Positions 12,374 to 28,478 are shown, counted from the stretch's first letter. The stretch is DNA of 64,000 nt from Elymus sibiricus (GCA_039707655.1 CM077666.1:288227166-288291165); one strand, 5' to 3'. Made by a program: numbers and translations. The notes: a model not told the origin generated them from the letters alone.

Positions 12374-13613
12374 TATGCGTAGATGAGATCTCGAGTAGAA
12401 CACAAAAGGGTTTTGTGGGCGTTGATATTCAGATTGCTTCCTCCCTTGGTCTTTTCTTGTTTCGGCGGTATTGTGGGATGAAGCGGCTCGGACCAACATT
12501 ACTCGTACGCTTACGAGAGACCGGTTCCTTCAACTGACATGTAACTTCGTTGCATAAAGATGGCTAGCGGATGTCTGTTTCTCCCACTTTAGTCGGATCG
12601 GATTTGACAAAGGCGGTCCTTGAGAAGGTTTAAAAGCAATTTTTATATCACCGTTGTGGTTTTTGCGTAGGTAAGAATCGTTCTTGCTAGATACCCGTAG
12701 CGGCCACGTAAAACTTGCAACAACAATTAGAGGACGTCTAACTTGTTTTTGCAGGGTATGTTGTGATGTGATATGGCCAAGTACATGATGAGATATATGT
12801 GATGTATGAGATGATCATGTGTTGTATAGAATATCACGACTTGCATGTCGATGAGTACGGCAACTGGCAGGAGCCATAGAGTTGTCTTTAATTATTTTCG
12901 CCGTTTTGCTTTACTTTATCGCTATGAGTTAGCAATAGTCGTGAAAGCAACAGTCGGCGCGACAACCTCATGGCGACACGTTTATGGAGATCAAGATGAT
13001 GGAGATCATGGTGTCATGCCGGTGACGATGGAGATCATGCCGGTGCTTTGGAGATGGAGATCAAAAGCGCAAGTTCATGGCCATATCATGTCACTTATGA
13101 TTTGCATGTGATGTTAATCCTTTTATGCATCTTATTTTGCTTAGAACGACGGTAGCATTATAAGGTGATCCCTCACTTAAATTTCAAGATAAAATTGTGT
13201 TCTCCCCGAGTGTGCACCGTTGCGAAAGTTCGTCGTTTCGAGACACCACGTGATGATCGGGTGTGATAGACTCTACGTTCGCATACAACGGGTGCAAGTC
13301 AGTGTTGCACGTGCGGAACACTCGGGTTAAACTTGACGAGCCTAGCATGTACAGACATGGCCTCGGAACACAAGAGACCGAAAGGTCGAACATGAGTCAT
13401 ATAGTAGATATGATCAACATGAAAGATGTTCACCATTGAAACCACCTCAACTCAAGTGATGATCGGACTTGAGTTGGTGGATTTGGATCATGTTACACTC
13501 GAATGACCGGAGGGATGTCAATTTGAGTGGGAGTTTTTAAGTAATATGATTAACTAAACTCATTATCTTGAATAATAGTCTAAGTTGTCTTTGCAATATT
13601 TATGTTGTAGATC
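12374..13613 (+). other. Untranslated leader of element A
   Basis: 1.24 kb between PBS and gag start, without a credible gene. The equivalent leader in B is 7782-9042. Both contain clustered copies of GATCTCCATC (B) or GATGGAGATC (A), in B around 8330-8410. Short upstream ATGs are present; packaging or dimerisation signals would be expected here but I cannot identify them. Confidence 0.6.
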
Positions 13614-16600
13614 ATGGCTCGCGCAGTAGCACCCCTGAATTTTAATGCGTTCCTAGAGAAAGCTAAGTTGAAAGATGATGGAAGTAACTTTGTGGACTGG
13701 GCCCGTAATCTAAGGATTATCCTTACGGCTTCCCAGAAGGCTTATGTCCTTGATGCACCGCTTGGTGATCCACCCGCTCCAGTTGAGTCTCTAGACGTTG
13801 TGAACGCCTGGCAGGCTCGTTCTGAAGATTACTCAATAGTTCAATGTGCAATATTGTATGGCTTAGAACCGGGACTTCAAAGACGTTTTGAACGTCATGG
13901 AGCATATGAGATGTTCCAGGAGTTGAAGTTTATCTTTCAGAAGAATGCCCGGATCGAGAGGTATGAGATCTCCGATAAGTTCTATACTTGCAAGATGGAG
14001 GAGAACGGGTCTATCAGTGATCACATACTCAGAATGTCTGGGTACTCCACCCGTCTGGCTGAATTGGGGATGCCCCTTCCGCCAGAGGCTATCACTAACA
14101 GAGTTCTTCAATCATTGCCACCTAGCTACAAGAGCTTCGTGTTGAACTATAACATGCACGGGATGAACAAGTCAGTCGCCGAGCTGTTTGCGATGCTGAA
14201 AGCCGCTGAGTCTAAAATTCAGAAGGAGCATCAAGTGTTGATGGTCAATAAAACCACTAGTTTCAAGAAAAATGGCAAGGGTAAGAAGGGTAACTCCAAG
14301 AAAAGTGGCAAAGCAGTTGCTCCTCCCATGAAGAAACCCAAGGCTGGACCCAAACCAGAAACTGTGTGCTTTCATTGCAAGGGAACTGGACACTGGAAGC
14401 GGAACTGCCCCAAGTATTTGGCTGACAAGAAGGCGGCCAACAACAAACAAGGTATATATGATATACATGTTATTGATGTGTACCTTACCAACTCTCGTTG
14501 TAGTGCCTGGGTATTTGATACCGGTGCAGTTGCTCACATTTGCAACTCTAAACAGGAACTGCAGAATAGACGGAGGCTGGCAAAGGATGAAGTGACGATG
14601 CGCGTGGGAAATGGTTCCAAGGTTGATGTGATCGCCGTCGGCACGCTCGCTCTTCGATTACCATCGGGATTAGTGATGAACCTGAATAAATGTTATTTGG
14701 TGCCTGCGTTAAGCATGAACATTATATCTGGATCTTGTTTATTGCGAGACGGTTACTCATTTAAATCAGAGAATAATGGTTGTTCTATTTATATGAGTAA
14801 TATCTTTTATGGTCATGCACCCGAAGTGAGGGGTTTATTCTTATTGAATCTCGATAGTAATGATACACATGTTCATAACATTGATGCCAAAAGATGTAGA
14901 ATTGATAATGATAATACCACTTTCTTGTGGCACTACCGTTTAGGTCATATTGGCGTAAAACGCACGAGGAAGCTCCATGCTGATGGACTTTTGGAGTCAC
15001 TTGATTTTGAATCACTTGACACATGCGAGCCATGCCTCATGGGCAAGATGACTAAAACGCCGTTTTCTGGAACAATGGAACGGGCAAGTGACTTATTGGA
15101 AATCATACATACTGATGTGTGCGGTCCGATGAGCATTGAGGCGCGCGGTGGTTATCGTTACTTTCTCACCTTCACTGATGACTTAAGTAGATATGGGTAT
15201 ATTTACTTAATGAAACACAAGTCTGAAACATTTGAAAAGTTCAAACAATTTCAGAGTGAAGTTGAGAATCATCGTAACAAGAAGATTAAATTCCTACGAT
15301 CTGATCGAGGAGGAGAATATCTGAGTTATGAGTTTGGCAGTCACTTAAAACAATGTGGAATTGTTTCACAACTAACACCGCCTGGAACACCACAGCGTAA
15401 TGGTGTGTCCGAACGTCGTAATCGAACCTTATTGGATATGGTGCGATCTATGATGTCTCTTGCCGATTTGCCACTATCGTTTTGGGGTTATGCATTAGAG
15501 ACAACTGCATTCACTTTAAATAGGGCACCATCGAAATCCGTTGAGACGACGCCATATGAACTTTGGTTTGGCAAGAAGCCAAAGCTGTCGTTTCTTAAAG
15601 TTTGGGGATGTGATGCTTATGTCAAAAAGCTTCAGCCTGAAAAGCTGGAACCCAAAGCGGAGAAATGCGTCTTCATAGGATACCCAAAAGAGACAGTTGG
15701 GTATACCTTCTACCTCAGATCCGAATGCAAAGTGTTTGTCGCTAAAAGCGGAACATTTCTTGAGAAAGAGTTTCTCTCGAAAGAATTGAGTGGGAGGAAG
15801 ATAGAACTTGATGAGGTTGTTGAACCTTTACTTCAACCTGAGAGTAGCGCAGCGCAGAAAGATGTTTCTGTAGAGCCTACATCAGCTGAAGAGGAAGTTG
15901 ATGATGATCATAAAGCTTCGGATCAAGTTGCTATCGAACCTCGTAGGTCGACAAGGACGCGTACTGCTCCTGAGTGGTACGGCAACCCTGTCTTAAAGGT
16001 CATGTTGTTGGACAACGATGAACCTACGAGCCATGGAGAAGCAATGATGGGCCCGGATTCCGAAAAGTGGTTAGAGGCCATGAAATCCGAGATGGGATCC
16101 ATGTATGAAAACAAAGTGTGGACTTTGGAAGTATTACCTGAAGGGCGTAAGGCCATTCAGAACAAATGGATCTTTAAGAGGAAGACGGACGCGGACGGTA
16201 ATGTCACCGTCTATAAAGCTCGACTTGTGGCAAAGGGTTTTTCACAAGTTCAAGGAGTTGACTACGATGAGACCTTCTCACCCGTAGCGATGCTTAAGTC
16301 CGTCAGAATCATGTTAGCAATAGCTGCCTTTTTTGATTATGAAATTTGGCAGATGGATGTCAAAACAGCGTTCCTTAACGGTTTCCTTAAGGAAGAGTTG
16401 TATATGATGCAACCAGAAGGTTTTGTCGATCCAGAGAATGCTGACAAAGTTTGCAAACTCCAGCGATCCATTTATGGACTGGTGCAAGCATCTCGGAGTT
16501 GGAATCTTCGCTTTGATGAGGTGATCAAAGCATTCGAGTTTATACAAGTTTACGGAGAAGCTTGTATTTACAAGAAAGTGAGTGGGAGCTCTATAGCGTT

Positions 16601-17594
16601 TCTAATATTATATGTGGATGACATATTACTGATTGGAAACAATATAGAAATGTTGGAAAGCGTGAAGGAATATTTGAACAAGAGTTTTTCAATGAAGGAC
16701 CTAGGAGAAGTTGCTTTCATATTAGGCATCAAGATCTATAGAGATAGATCGAGACGCTTAATAGGACTTTCACAAAGCACATACCTTGACAAAGTTTTGA
16801 AGAAGTTCAAAATGGATCACTCCAAGAAGGGGTTCTTGCCTGTATTGCAAGGTGTGAAGTTGAGTAAGACTCAATGCCCAGTGACTGCAGAAGATAGAGA
16901 AAAGATGAGTGTCGTCCCCTATGCCTCAGCCATAGGCTCTATCATGTATGCAATGCTGTGCACAAGACCCGATGTCAGCCTTGCCATAAGTATGGTCGGA
17001 AGGTTTCAAAGTGATCCAGGAATGGAACACTAGACAGCGGTCAAGAATATCCTGAAGTACCTGAAAAGGACTAAGGACATGTTTCTCGTTTATGGAGGTG
17101 ATCAAGAGCTCGTCGTAAAGGGTTACGTCGATGCAAGCTTTGACACTGATCCGGATGACTCTAAGTCGCAAACCGGATACGTATTTATTCTTAATGGGGG
17201 TACGGTTAGCTGGTGCAGTTCCAAGCAAAGCGTGGTAGCTGATTCTACATGCGAAGCGGAGTACATCGCTGCCTCGAAGGCGGCGAAGGAAGGTGTCTGG
17301 ATGAAGGAGTTCATGACAGATCTTGGAGTAGTGCCTAGTGCGCTTAACCCAATGACTCTGTTTTGTGATAATACTGGTGCCATTGCTCTAGCCAAGGAAC
17401 CAAGATTTCACAAGAGGACCTGACACATAAAGCGACGTTTCAATTCCATCCGCGATTACATCAAGGAGGACGACATAAATATTTGCAAAGTACACACGGA
17501 TCTGAATGTTGCAGATCCGATGACTAAACCTCTTCCAAGGGCTGAACATGAACAACACCAGAACTGCATGGGTGTTCGATTCATTACAATGTAA
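13614..17594 (+). pseudogene. gag-pol polyprotein of element A, two nonsense mutations
   Basis: Open for 1139 codons from 13614. Approximate residues: Gag 1-250, CCHC knuckle 252-265, protease DTGA 302-305, integrase zinc finger about 440-474 (WHxRLGH ... CEPC), integrase core about 490-605 with DxxG, SDRGGEY and the NGVSERR glutamate, reverse transcriptase about 840-1080 with YVDD at 1000-1003. TAG at 17031-17033 replaces a Trp codon found in B, and TGA at 17421-17423 replaces a CGA Arg codon. The frame ends at TAA 17592-17594. Integrase and RT are whole; RNase H is cut off by the first stop. Both changes are C-to-T type transitions, in CHG and CG context. Confidence 0.94.
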
Positions 17595-17632
17595 ATCACA
17601 TAGTGATGTGAACTAGATTATTGACTCTAGTG

Positions 17633-17644
17633 CAAGTGGGAGAC
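17633..17644 (+). other. Polypurine tract of element A
   Basis: AAGTGGGAGAC abuts the 3' LTR. The same motif, in reverse complement, abuts the 3' LTR of B at about 3747-3758. It would prime second-strand DNA synthesis. Confidence 0.8.
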
Positions 17645-19471
17645 TGTTGGAAATATGCCCTAGAGGCAATAATAAATTAGTTATTATTATATTTCCTTGT
17701 TCATGATAATCGTTTATTATCCATGCTATAATTGTATTGATTGGAAGCACAAATACATGTGTGGGTACATAGACAACACTGTGTCCCTAGTAAGCCTCTA
17801 GTTAACTAGCTCGTTGATCAAAAGATGGTGAAGGTTTCCTAGCCATGGACATAAGATGTCATTTGATAACGGGATCACATCATTAGGAGAATGATGTGAT
17901 GGACAAGACCCAAACTATAAACGTAGCATATGATCGTGTCAGTTTATTGCTATTGTTTTCTGCATGTCAAGTATCTGTTCCTGTGACCATGAGATCATGC
18001 AACTCCCTGACATCGGAGGAATACCTTGTGTGTATCAAACGTCGCAACGTAACTGGGTGACTATAAAGATGCTCTACAGGTATCTCCGAGGGTGTCTGTT
18101 GGGTTGGCATGGATCAAGACTGGGATTTGTTACTCCGTGTGACGGAGAGGTATCTCAGGGCCCACTCGGTAATACAACATCACAATGAGCCTTGCAAGCA
18201 ATGTGACTAAAGTGTTAGCCACGAGATCTTGTATTACGGAACGAGTAAAGAGACTTGCCGGTAACGAGATTGAAATAGGTATAGAGATACCGACGATCGA
18301 ATCTCGGGCAAGTAACATACCGAAGAACAAAGGGAACAGCATACGGGATTAACTGAATCCTTGACATAGAGGTTCGACCGATAAAAGATCTTCGTAGAAT
18401 ATGTAGGAGCCAATATGGGCATCCAGGTCCCGCTATTGGTTATTGATCGTAGAGGTGTCTCGGTCATGTCTACATAGTTCTCGAACCCGCAGAGTCTACA
18501 CACTTAACGTTTGGTGACGATTAGTATAGTTGAGTTATTTTGTTCATGACCAAAGGTTGTTCGGAGTCCCGGATAAGATCCCGGACATGACGAGGATCTC
18601 CGGAAGAGTCCGGAGGTAAAGATTGATATATGTGATAATAGTGTTTTGATCTCCGGAAGGGTTCCGAAATTCACCGGAAGGGGTTCCGGATGTTTACCGA
18701 AGTGTTCGGGTGCAGCAACACTTTATATGAGCCAAAGGGGTAAAGCCCACGAGGTATTGGAAAGTGCAAAAGGAAGTTTTGCTGCTGCCTTAAGCGGTAC
18801 TACCGCTGGTAAGGCAGTACTACCGCGTAAGCGGTACTACCGCTTGTGTGAAGCAGTACTACCGCTCGTGAGCGGTACTACCGCTTGTACGCGATACTGC
18901 TGGAATCCGAGTTGGACTCTTTCCGTGCGGGCCAAACCGACCTTGTGCGGGCAAAACCGACCTTGTGGAGGCTTTCTCTCCAAGTTTAGACCCCAGGGCT
19001 CAACATATAAATAGAGGGGCAGGGCTAACACACGGGACACATCAAGATTTCCCAAGCCGTGTGCCGGCAACCCTAACCCTCTAGTTCCTCCTGTCATAAT
19101 CTCCGTAGTGCTTGGCGAAGCCCTGCAGAGATTGTTCCTCACCACCATCACCACGCCGTCGTGCTGCCGGAACTCATCTACTACTTCATCATCGCTCGCT
19201 GGATCGAGGAGGTGAAGGCGTCATCAAGCCGTACGTGTGTTGAACGCGGAGGTGCCGTCCGTTCGGCACTAGTTCGTGATCGGATCGAGGGACGACTTGC
19301 GATTTGGATCGCGGAGACGTTCGACTACATCAATCGCGTTTCTTAACGCTTCCGCTTAGCGATCTACAAGGGTATGTAGATTCACTCTCCCTCTCGTAGA
19401 TGCTCATCACCATGGATAGATCTTGTGTGTGCGTAGGAAATTTTTTGTTTCCCATGCAACGTTTCCCAACA
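17645..19471 (+). repeat. 3' LTR of element A
   Basis: 1827 bp from TGTTGG to CCAACA, with five near-palindromic repeat units at about 18793-18890. It is 22 bp longer than the reassembled 5' LTR (1805 bp) because of one extra unit. Confidence 0.95.
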
Positions 19472-19476
19472 AATTG
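19472..19476. repeat. Target-site duplication AATTG (right) of element A
   Basis: Perfect second copy of the sequence at 1540-1544. Confidence 0.95.
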
Positions 19477-19545
19477 AAGGTATGCAAGATTAGTATTCAT
19501 GATAATCCTGCTGATATGATGACAAAACCAGTTCCTATTTGCTAA
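19477..19545 (+). pseudogene. Copia element G: last residues of RNase H, right part
   Basis: Continues the frame cut at 1544. It contains the conserved Copia C-terminal pattern with NPADMMTKP and ends at TAA 19543-19545. Confidence 0.88.
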
Positions 19546-19668
19546 TTTTGAGCTTTGCTCAGGCTTAGTTGGTATAACTGTTCAGCCCTAGTGGTTGTTT
19601 GGCGCTGATAGTGTCGTCTTTGTTGTTCAGGGAGAATGTTCTTTTCATGCTATAAGATGGAATGTCTC

Positions 19669-20034
19669 AAGGTGGAGTTTGTTAAGTTTGTGATCCAAAT
19701 TCATATGGTGGCTAACTTCCGACGAGCAGAGAAGAGGCTCGCCGGGCTCGCCCCCTACCGGGGACACCTAGGGTGCGGGAGGGGGGCAGCCCCCCGCGGT
19801 ATGGATCAATATCGACTTAGGTAACCACTAATATATATATGCTTTGTAAGCCGTCGCACGGGATAAGATCATCGTTTTATATCCCCGGCATTTGTAACCT
19901 CTCCCGATATAGTGAAGTTTCCCTGGCTGGCGCCAGTGGTTTTTTCCCTTCTCATTGGAGGGGTTTCCCACGTTAAAATTCTTGTGTCCGTTGATTTGAT
20001 CTTCTTCGTTTTCTTGCTTGCCGTATCTCTAACA
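19669..20034 (+). repeat. Polypurine tract and 3' LTR of element G
   Basis: CAAGGTGGAG is followed by TGTTA at 19680, and the matching TAACA ends at 20034. This gives a 355-bp LTR with perfect 5-bp terminal inverted repeats. The 5' LTR is outside the window, so it cannot be checked against a partner. The target duplication would begin CCTTG at 20035. Confidence 0.75.
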
Positions 20035-20929
20035 CCTTGTTAATAGTATTGGCATAGCTATGGACTCAATGTGATCTTGGATCACTAAAAGATAAAATCT
20101 ATATCCTTAGCCTTGCCAATATTTGTCATTGAAGAATTGGGGGGTCACCAACCATCTTCGTAGTTGCGTCTCTTGAGACATATCTGAAACACACTAGAAT
20201 GATCATTAGCCTTACACATGTGTTCAACCCCAACACTTGACCCTCCACCTGCTCCAAGTCCAAGTGTAGTCATATATCCATATACTCGTCGTGGTAAGCT
20301 TGAATCTTGCAAGTTCAATGATTTTGTTTCACACCACTTTTCATATCCATTTTTTAGAAAGATTCTTCGTTTTCTTTTATATAGTGCGTCAAACAAACCA
20401 TGGTGCAAATTCAATGCAATAGAAATCAAATGGGCATGACTTTGCAATTATCAAATTTCTTTTGAGTTATATAAGAGTACTTTGCCCTTAGTGCTGACCT
20501 TAATAAATAAACATAAGCGTATTTAATTTGTGGAGGAGAGGCAATCGTGCTCCAATTATTGACAAGCCAATCACCCATGGTTACAATTATTCCATGTGTA
20601 TATCTGCCGTGCCGTTCTCATCTCACCTTTTCTCCGGTACAAGTCACTTCCCAGTTGCTTCTGGCTTTGATTGTGCTTCTCACCTTTGAAAATTCGGTTC
20701 TCCTTGCTTTAATTGTGCCCTGTTTCGCCTTCGTCTCGGCTGGTTCTTATATGGCCATAGGATCAGCTGCAGCTGCATACCGCATGCTCTGTTCTGCATG
20801 GACAACCTCGCCGTCTGGCTCCCGTGCACCTTGCCGCCGGCGGCCGTGATCCTTGCGCCCGCCGTCTGATCGCCCGGGTGTTTGGAGCTGTTCGGCGGTA
20901 GCGCCTGCCGGTAACCGCCAGCACGGGCG
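20035..20929. other. Intergenic DNA between element G and the DUF7054-type gene
   Basis: No gene supported. The stretch 20218-20439 is open on + but lacks a recognisable domain; its proline-rich, basic composition faintly resembles the linker before reverse transcriptase in Copia elements. A TATATAAG at 20468-20475 is a possible promoter box but lies about 455 bp before the next ATG. The last 300 bp turn sharply GC-rich, as at the 5' end of grass genes. Confidence 0.5.
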
Positions 20930-21961
20930 ATGCCTCCTCACGCGACTTCGTTCGAGAAGAGCTGCCCCGGCGACCGGCAAAGGCAGGAGGCAGGAGGGCA
21001 GCTGCCGCGAGGCCCGGGGCAGCGGTCGGCGTCGTTCCACGGGCGCGGGGCGGAGCAGCGGCACCAGCTGCCAAAGCAGAGGCCCAAGACGCAGCCGGAC
21101 CTGCTCGCCGGCGTGAGGGGCAGGAGCTTCCGCGCCGCGGACGGCGGCGAGCCGCTGGCGGAGCTGGCGGTTCGGAGGACGCCGAGCAAGGTACTGGTGA
21201 ACGTGACCGTGCAGAGGAGCCTGTGGCCGCTGAACGTCATGGCGTCGGCGGAGTGGAGCGTGGCGGACCTCGTGGCCGCCGCTGTGGGCATCTACGTCAA
21301 GGAGGGCAGGCGGCCGTTGCTGCCGTCGACCGACCCGTCGACCTTCGGCCTACACTACTCCCAGTTCAGCTTGGAAAGTAAGTTTGTTGCATCTGAAGAG
21401 CGCAGTACCATCTGTTTTTTCATTCCAGAAGAATTGCACCACACAATTTTCAAAGTGAAAAGTCGACCCAAGTAGTATTGCCCAAGCTGGCGTTATGCCG
21501 GCATGAACTTGGTTCGATAATATCCGGCGAGATGAATCCGACCATTTGTTTCCTCAGAAAACCCCTGAACATATTCAGCAAGCAATGCATGGGCCCATGC
21601 GTCAGTGGTCTGTTTTCCCTTTCTCTTACTCGTTAGCCCCACTGACAGCGTCAAGTCGGTCCCAGCAACGCGACAGTTAGTGAGCATCATCTGCATCATT
21701 CAGTAAGTGAAGGATGATTCACTGATCATGTAAATGTTTTGGACTCATTGCTTAGGTTTGGACCCGAGGGAGAAGGTGATGGAGCTAGGGTCCCGGAGCT
21801 TCTTCCTGTGCCCCAGGTCCTCTTCGGCCGCCTTCCAGCCCCCCTCGTCGTCCTGCTCCTCCGCCGGAGCAAGCGGTGCCAGGAACGCCGGGGAGGCTCC
21901 TACGTCAGCAGGCGAACCGCCGGCCTGGCTGCGGTACATGCCGTTCTGGCCGACCATGTAG
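20930..21961 (+). CDS. DUF7054-type plant protein, two exons, 217 aa
   Basis: Exon 1 is 20930-21377 and exon 2 is 21756-21961. The intron is 378 bp with a GTAAGT donor and a TTGCTTAG acceptor. The CDS of 654 nt is in phase. Residues 86-169 form a compact domain: SKVLVNVTVQRS, EWSVADLVAAAVGIYVKEGR, then HYSQFSLESLDPREK and LGSRSFFLCP. I recognise this pattern from an uncharacterised plant family (DUF7054-like, ubiquitin-fold-like length). Exon 1 supplies it up to S150; exon 2 completes it and adds a Ser/Ala/Pro-rich tail. The N-terminal 80 residues are basic and low-complexity. No signal peptide or membrane segment is seen. Biochemical role unknown. The ATG is the first in the open frame and starts a stretch with GC-rich codon use typical of grass genes. 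It is convergent with the UMP-kinase gene. Confidence 0.82.
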
Positions 21962-22780
21962 CGAGCTAGCACGTCATCATCCATGATGATCACTTGCCCA
22001 CCCGCGGTCCATTTCTCCAATTGGTTTGGCACGCAGAGCTTTAGAGGATAAGACCGTAGCGTGCTGGTGCCTGATAGTATCTCATTGTTTAGGCGGAAAC
22101 GTCACGATCCACTCGGCTCGGCCACGCCAGATTCAGATACTAGTAGTACGAAATATCAGATGCGTGATTAGGACAGTTCCCGAGACCGTGCCCGGGCAAT
22201 TAAGGTTGTTATAGACTACAGGAAGCATGATGTGTAATTATTGAATTTTGTATCTGATTGTGGATGCAAGAAGAGGAGATTGACCGGCCGTGTACCCCCC
22301 CCCCCCCCCCCCCCCCCCCCCTTCTTGCGGTCTTGCGTGAAGAAAGATTGTGCCGACATCAGTTGCACATCAAAATCGACGAATACTCGATTTACTTAAC
22401 TGTCACAACAGCAGACAGCTAACAAAAGATTGAAAGAACATCTGAAATTATCTCTCACATTTCGTTTACAAATCTCAGCAGCAACACATTAGGGTTCAGA
22501 ATGCCAGACTGGGACTACATGCCTACATATGCAATGAACCACATGCGGCCACAGCAAAGTTAACAGGTTGCATTCAATAAGGCGTTCTTGGTCAAACAAT
22601 ATTCGGTTCTAAGCAGGACACAGTTCCACAGTAATGCATCATCTGGTTCTCTAGCTGGTAAAGATTGATGTGAGAAAGAAATGACAACATCACACAACAC
22701 ACTTGCTGGACAGTCATCACTCATCAGAGCACGGAAGGAAGAAAAATGCCTTTCTCCAATAGAGTACAACACTACAACTC
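21962..22780. other. Region between the two convergent genes
   Basis: It contains the presumed 3' UTR of the DUF7054-type gene, the poly-C run and the far end of the opposite gene's 3' flank. No coding sequence is supported. Confidence 0.5.
22295..22321. repeat. Poly-C run of 27 bases
   Basis: Uninterrupted C (G on the other strand). Length may be unreliable in an assembly, and it can form four-stranded structures. It lies between two convergent genes. Confidence 0.9.
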
Positions 22781-23115
22781 AAACAACAGCATTACAAGTT
22801 ACAATACAACACTCTGATGACCTGACCTAACGCCATACGCAGGCATAAATACCACTTTATACAAGGCTCTTCAACTAGTCTAACAATCACATTACAGACA
22901 AATACTACAAACAAACAACTTCTCATGGCAGAGCCGCTACAACAGATGTCACGCAACAAGCACCTGATGCAAATCAAGGTGTGAGCCTTCTCTCCGACCG
23001 AGGAACATTACCCTCTCTCCCATCCACAAAGATCCATGCAATCAACGAAGATGCACGCTGCTGTGAGAGAATACGAATGTCCCAATGCTACAACACAGCT
23101 AATCGCCCTTGTGAT
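22781..23115 (-). other. Probable 3' UTR of the trihelix/UMP-kinase gene
   Basis: Downstream of the TAA at 23116-23118 the - strand is T/G-rich, with TGTAATGTG and repeated TGTTGT/TTGTA elements as in plant far-upstream polyadenylation signals. The cleavage site is not determined. Confidence 0.4.
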
Positions 23116-27540
<4,425 letters not shown>

Positions 27541-27983
27541 GGGATGGCGCTCGTGGCGGCGTTAGGGCTGCGCCGCGGGCTCCGCTCCCGGCCACGGCGG
27601 CGGCGTTAGGGTGACGACGTTACCCCCGCTCGCTGGCCGCTGGGGGTGGGTGCCGGGGCCGGGGGTACGCAGGTTATGGTGATGGGGAACGGGAACGGGC
27701 GCGACCCACGGAACCGTTACGGCTCGCTCACGGCTCCGTGACCTTGGCGCGTTACACGTTGCCGCGGAGTGGGTCCCTTCTTCCGGGAAAAAATTGAGGC
27801 GGACCCACAGGTCGGTCCAATGGGATCAGTGTGAGTGGCAGGCAGACTGAAGTAGTCTGAAGTTTGAAATTTGGGCTGGTCCGAAAGACCTAAAAATCTA
27901 TTGCGATGTCTCAAAAAAAAATAAAAAATCTATTGCGAAAAAAAAAAACATTGTCTACGTATGCTGCCAGTTTTTATTTTGTG
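27541..27983 (-). promoter_or_regulatory. 5' flank of the trihelix/UMP-kinase gene
   Basis: GC-rich immediately upstream of the ATG (27541-27760), then AT-rich. No clear TATA box. A decayed copy of 27608-27733 lies at 30327-30451. Confidence 0.5.
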
Positions 27984-28247
27984 CTCCCTCCGTTTCTTTT
28001 TAATCTGCATATAAAATTTGATCAAAGTCAAACTTCGTAAACTTTGACTAACTTTATAGAATAAAGTATCAACATTCACATTCACAGTATGAAATCAATA
28101 TATTTAGATGCATCTTGAAATTAATTTTCATAGCATATAGTTTTAGTATTGTAAATGTTGATATCTTTTGATATAAAGTTGGTCAAACTTTGCATAGTTT
28201 GACTTTGACCAAATTTTATATGCGGACTAAAAAAGAAACGAAGGGAG
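27984..28247. mobile_element. Stowaway-type MITE 1
   Basis: 264 bp. The left end CTCCCTCCGTTTC and the right end GAAACGAAGGGAG are inverted repeats that continue inward (TTTAATCTGCATATAAAATTTG against the AAATTTTATATGCGG side). The right flank is TA, the expected Stowaway/Mariner target. The left flank has mutated to TG. No coding capacity. Confidence 0.85.
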
Positions 28248-28252
28248 TACTA

Positions 28253-28478
28253 CCTTCGTCCGGTTTTGTTAGGCCCCCTTTTATTTGGCATAAATTTTGA
28301 CCATAAATTTAATTAATAAAATGTAAAATATATGTCATAAAAATTATACTGTGGAAAATATTTTTCAAATACGAAACCAACAATATTTTTTTTGTATCAT
28401 ATAATTTATATTTTGTTAGTTGTACAGATGGTCAATGTTTGACACAAAACACGAGGGGCTCAATAAATCCGGACGGAG
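28253..28478. mobile_element. Stowaway-type MITE 2, adjacent to MITE 1
   Basis: About 226 bp between CCTTCGTCCGG and CCGGACGGAG, with TA at 28251-28252 on the left. The inner terminal repeats are degenerate and the interior is AT-rich. It lies five bases from MITE 1. Confidence 0.7.

Larger units (their letters stand above)
1545..19471 (+). mobile_element. Copia LTR retrotransposon A (BARE/Angela/WIS-like), carrying nested element B
   Basis: Complete + strand element: 5' LTR (1545-1903 plus 10909-12354), PBS, gag-pol (13614-17594), polypurine tract and 3' LTR (17645-19471). Without element B and one copy of its target duplication, A is about 8.9 kb. The LTRs start TGTTGGAAATATGCCC, which I associate with the BARE/Angela/WIS/Maximus group of Triticeae; I cannot fix the exact family. 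LTRs differ at about 21 aligned sites of 1805 by eye (1.2%) plus one 22-bp indel. At the commonly used grass rate of 1.3e-8 per site per year this is roughly 0.45 million years. Two stop codons make it non-autonomous. Confidence 0.95.

Noticed and set aside
20218..20439. Proline-rich 73-aa frame as a host gene or Copia linker
   Set aside because: The resemblance to a Copia linker is only compositional, and no flanking pol sequence is present.
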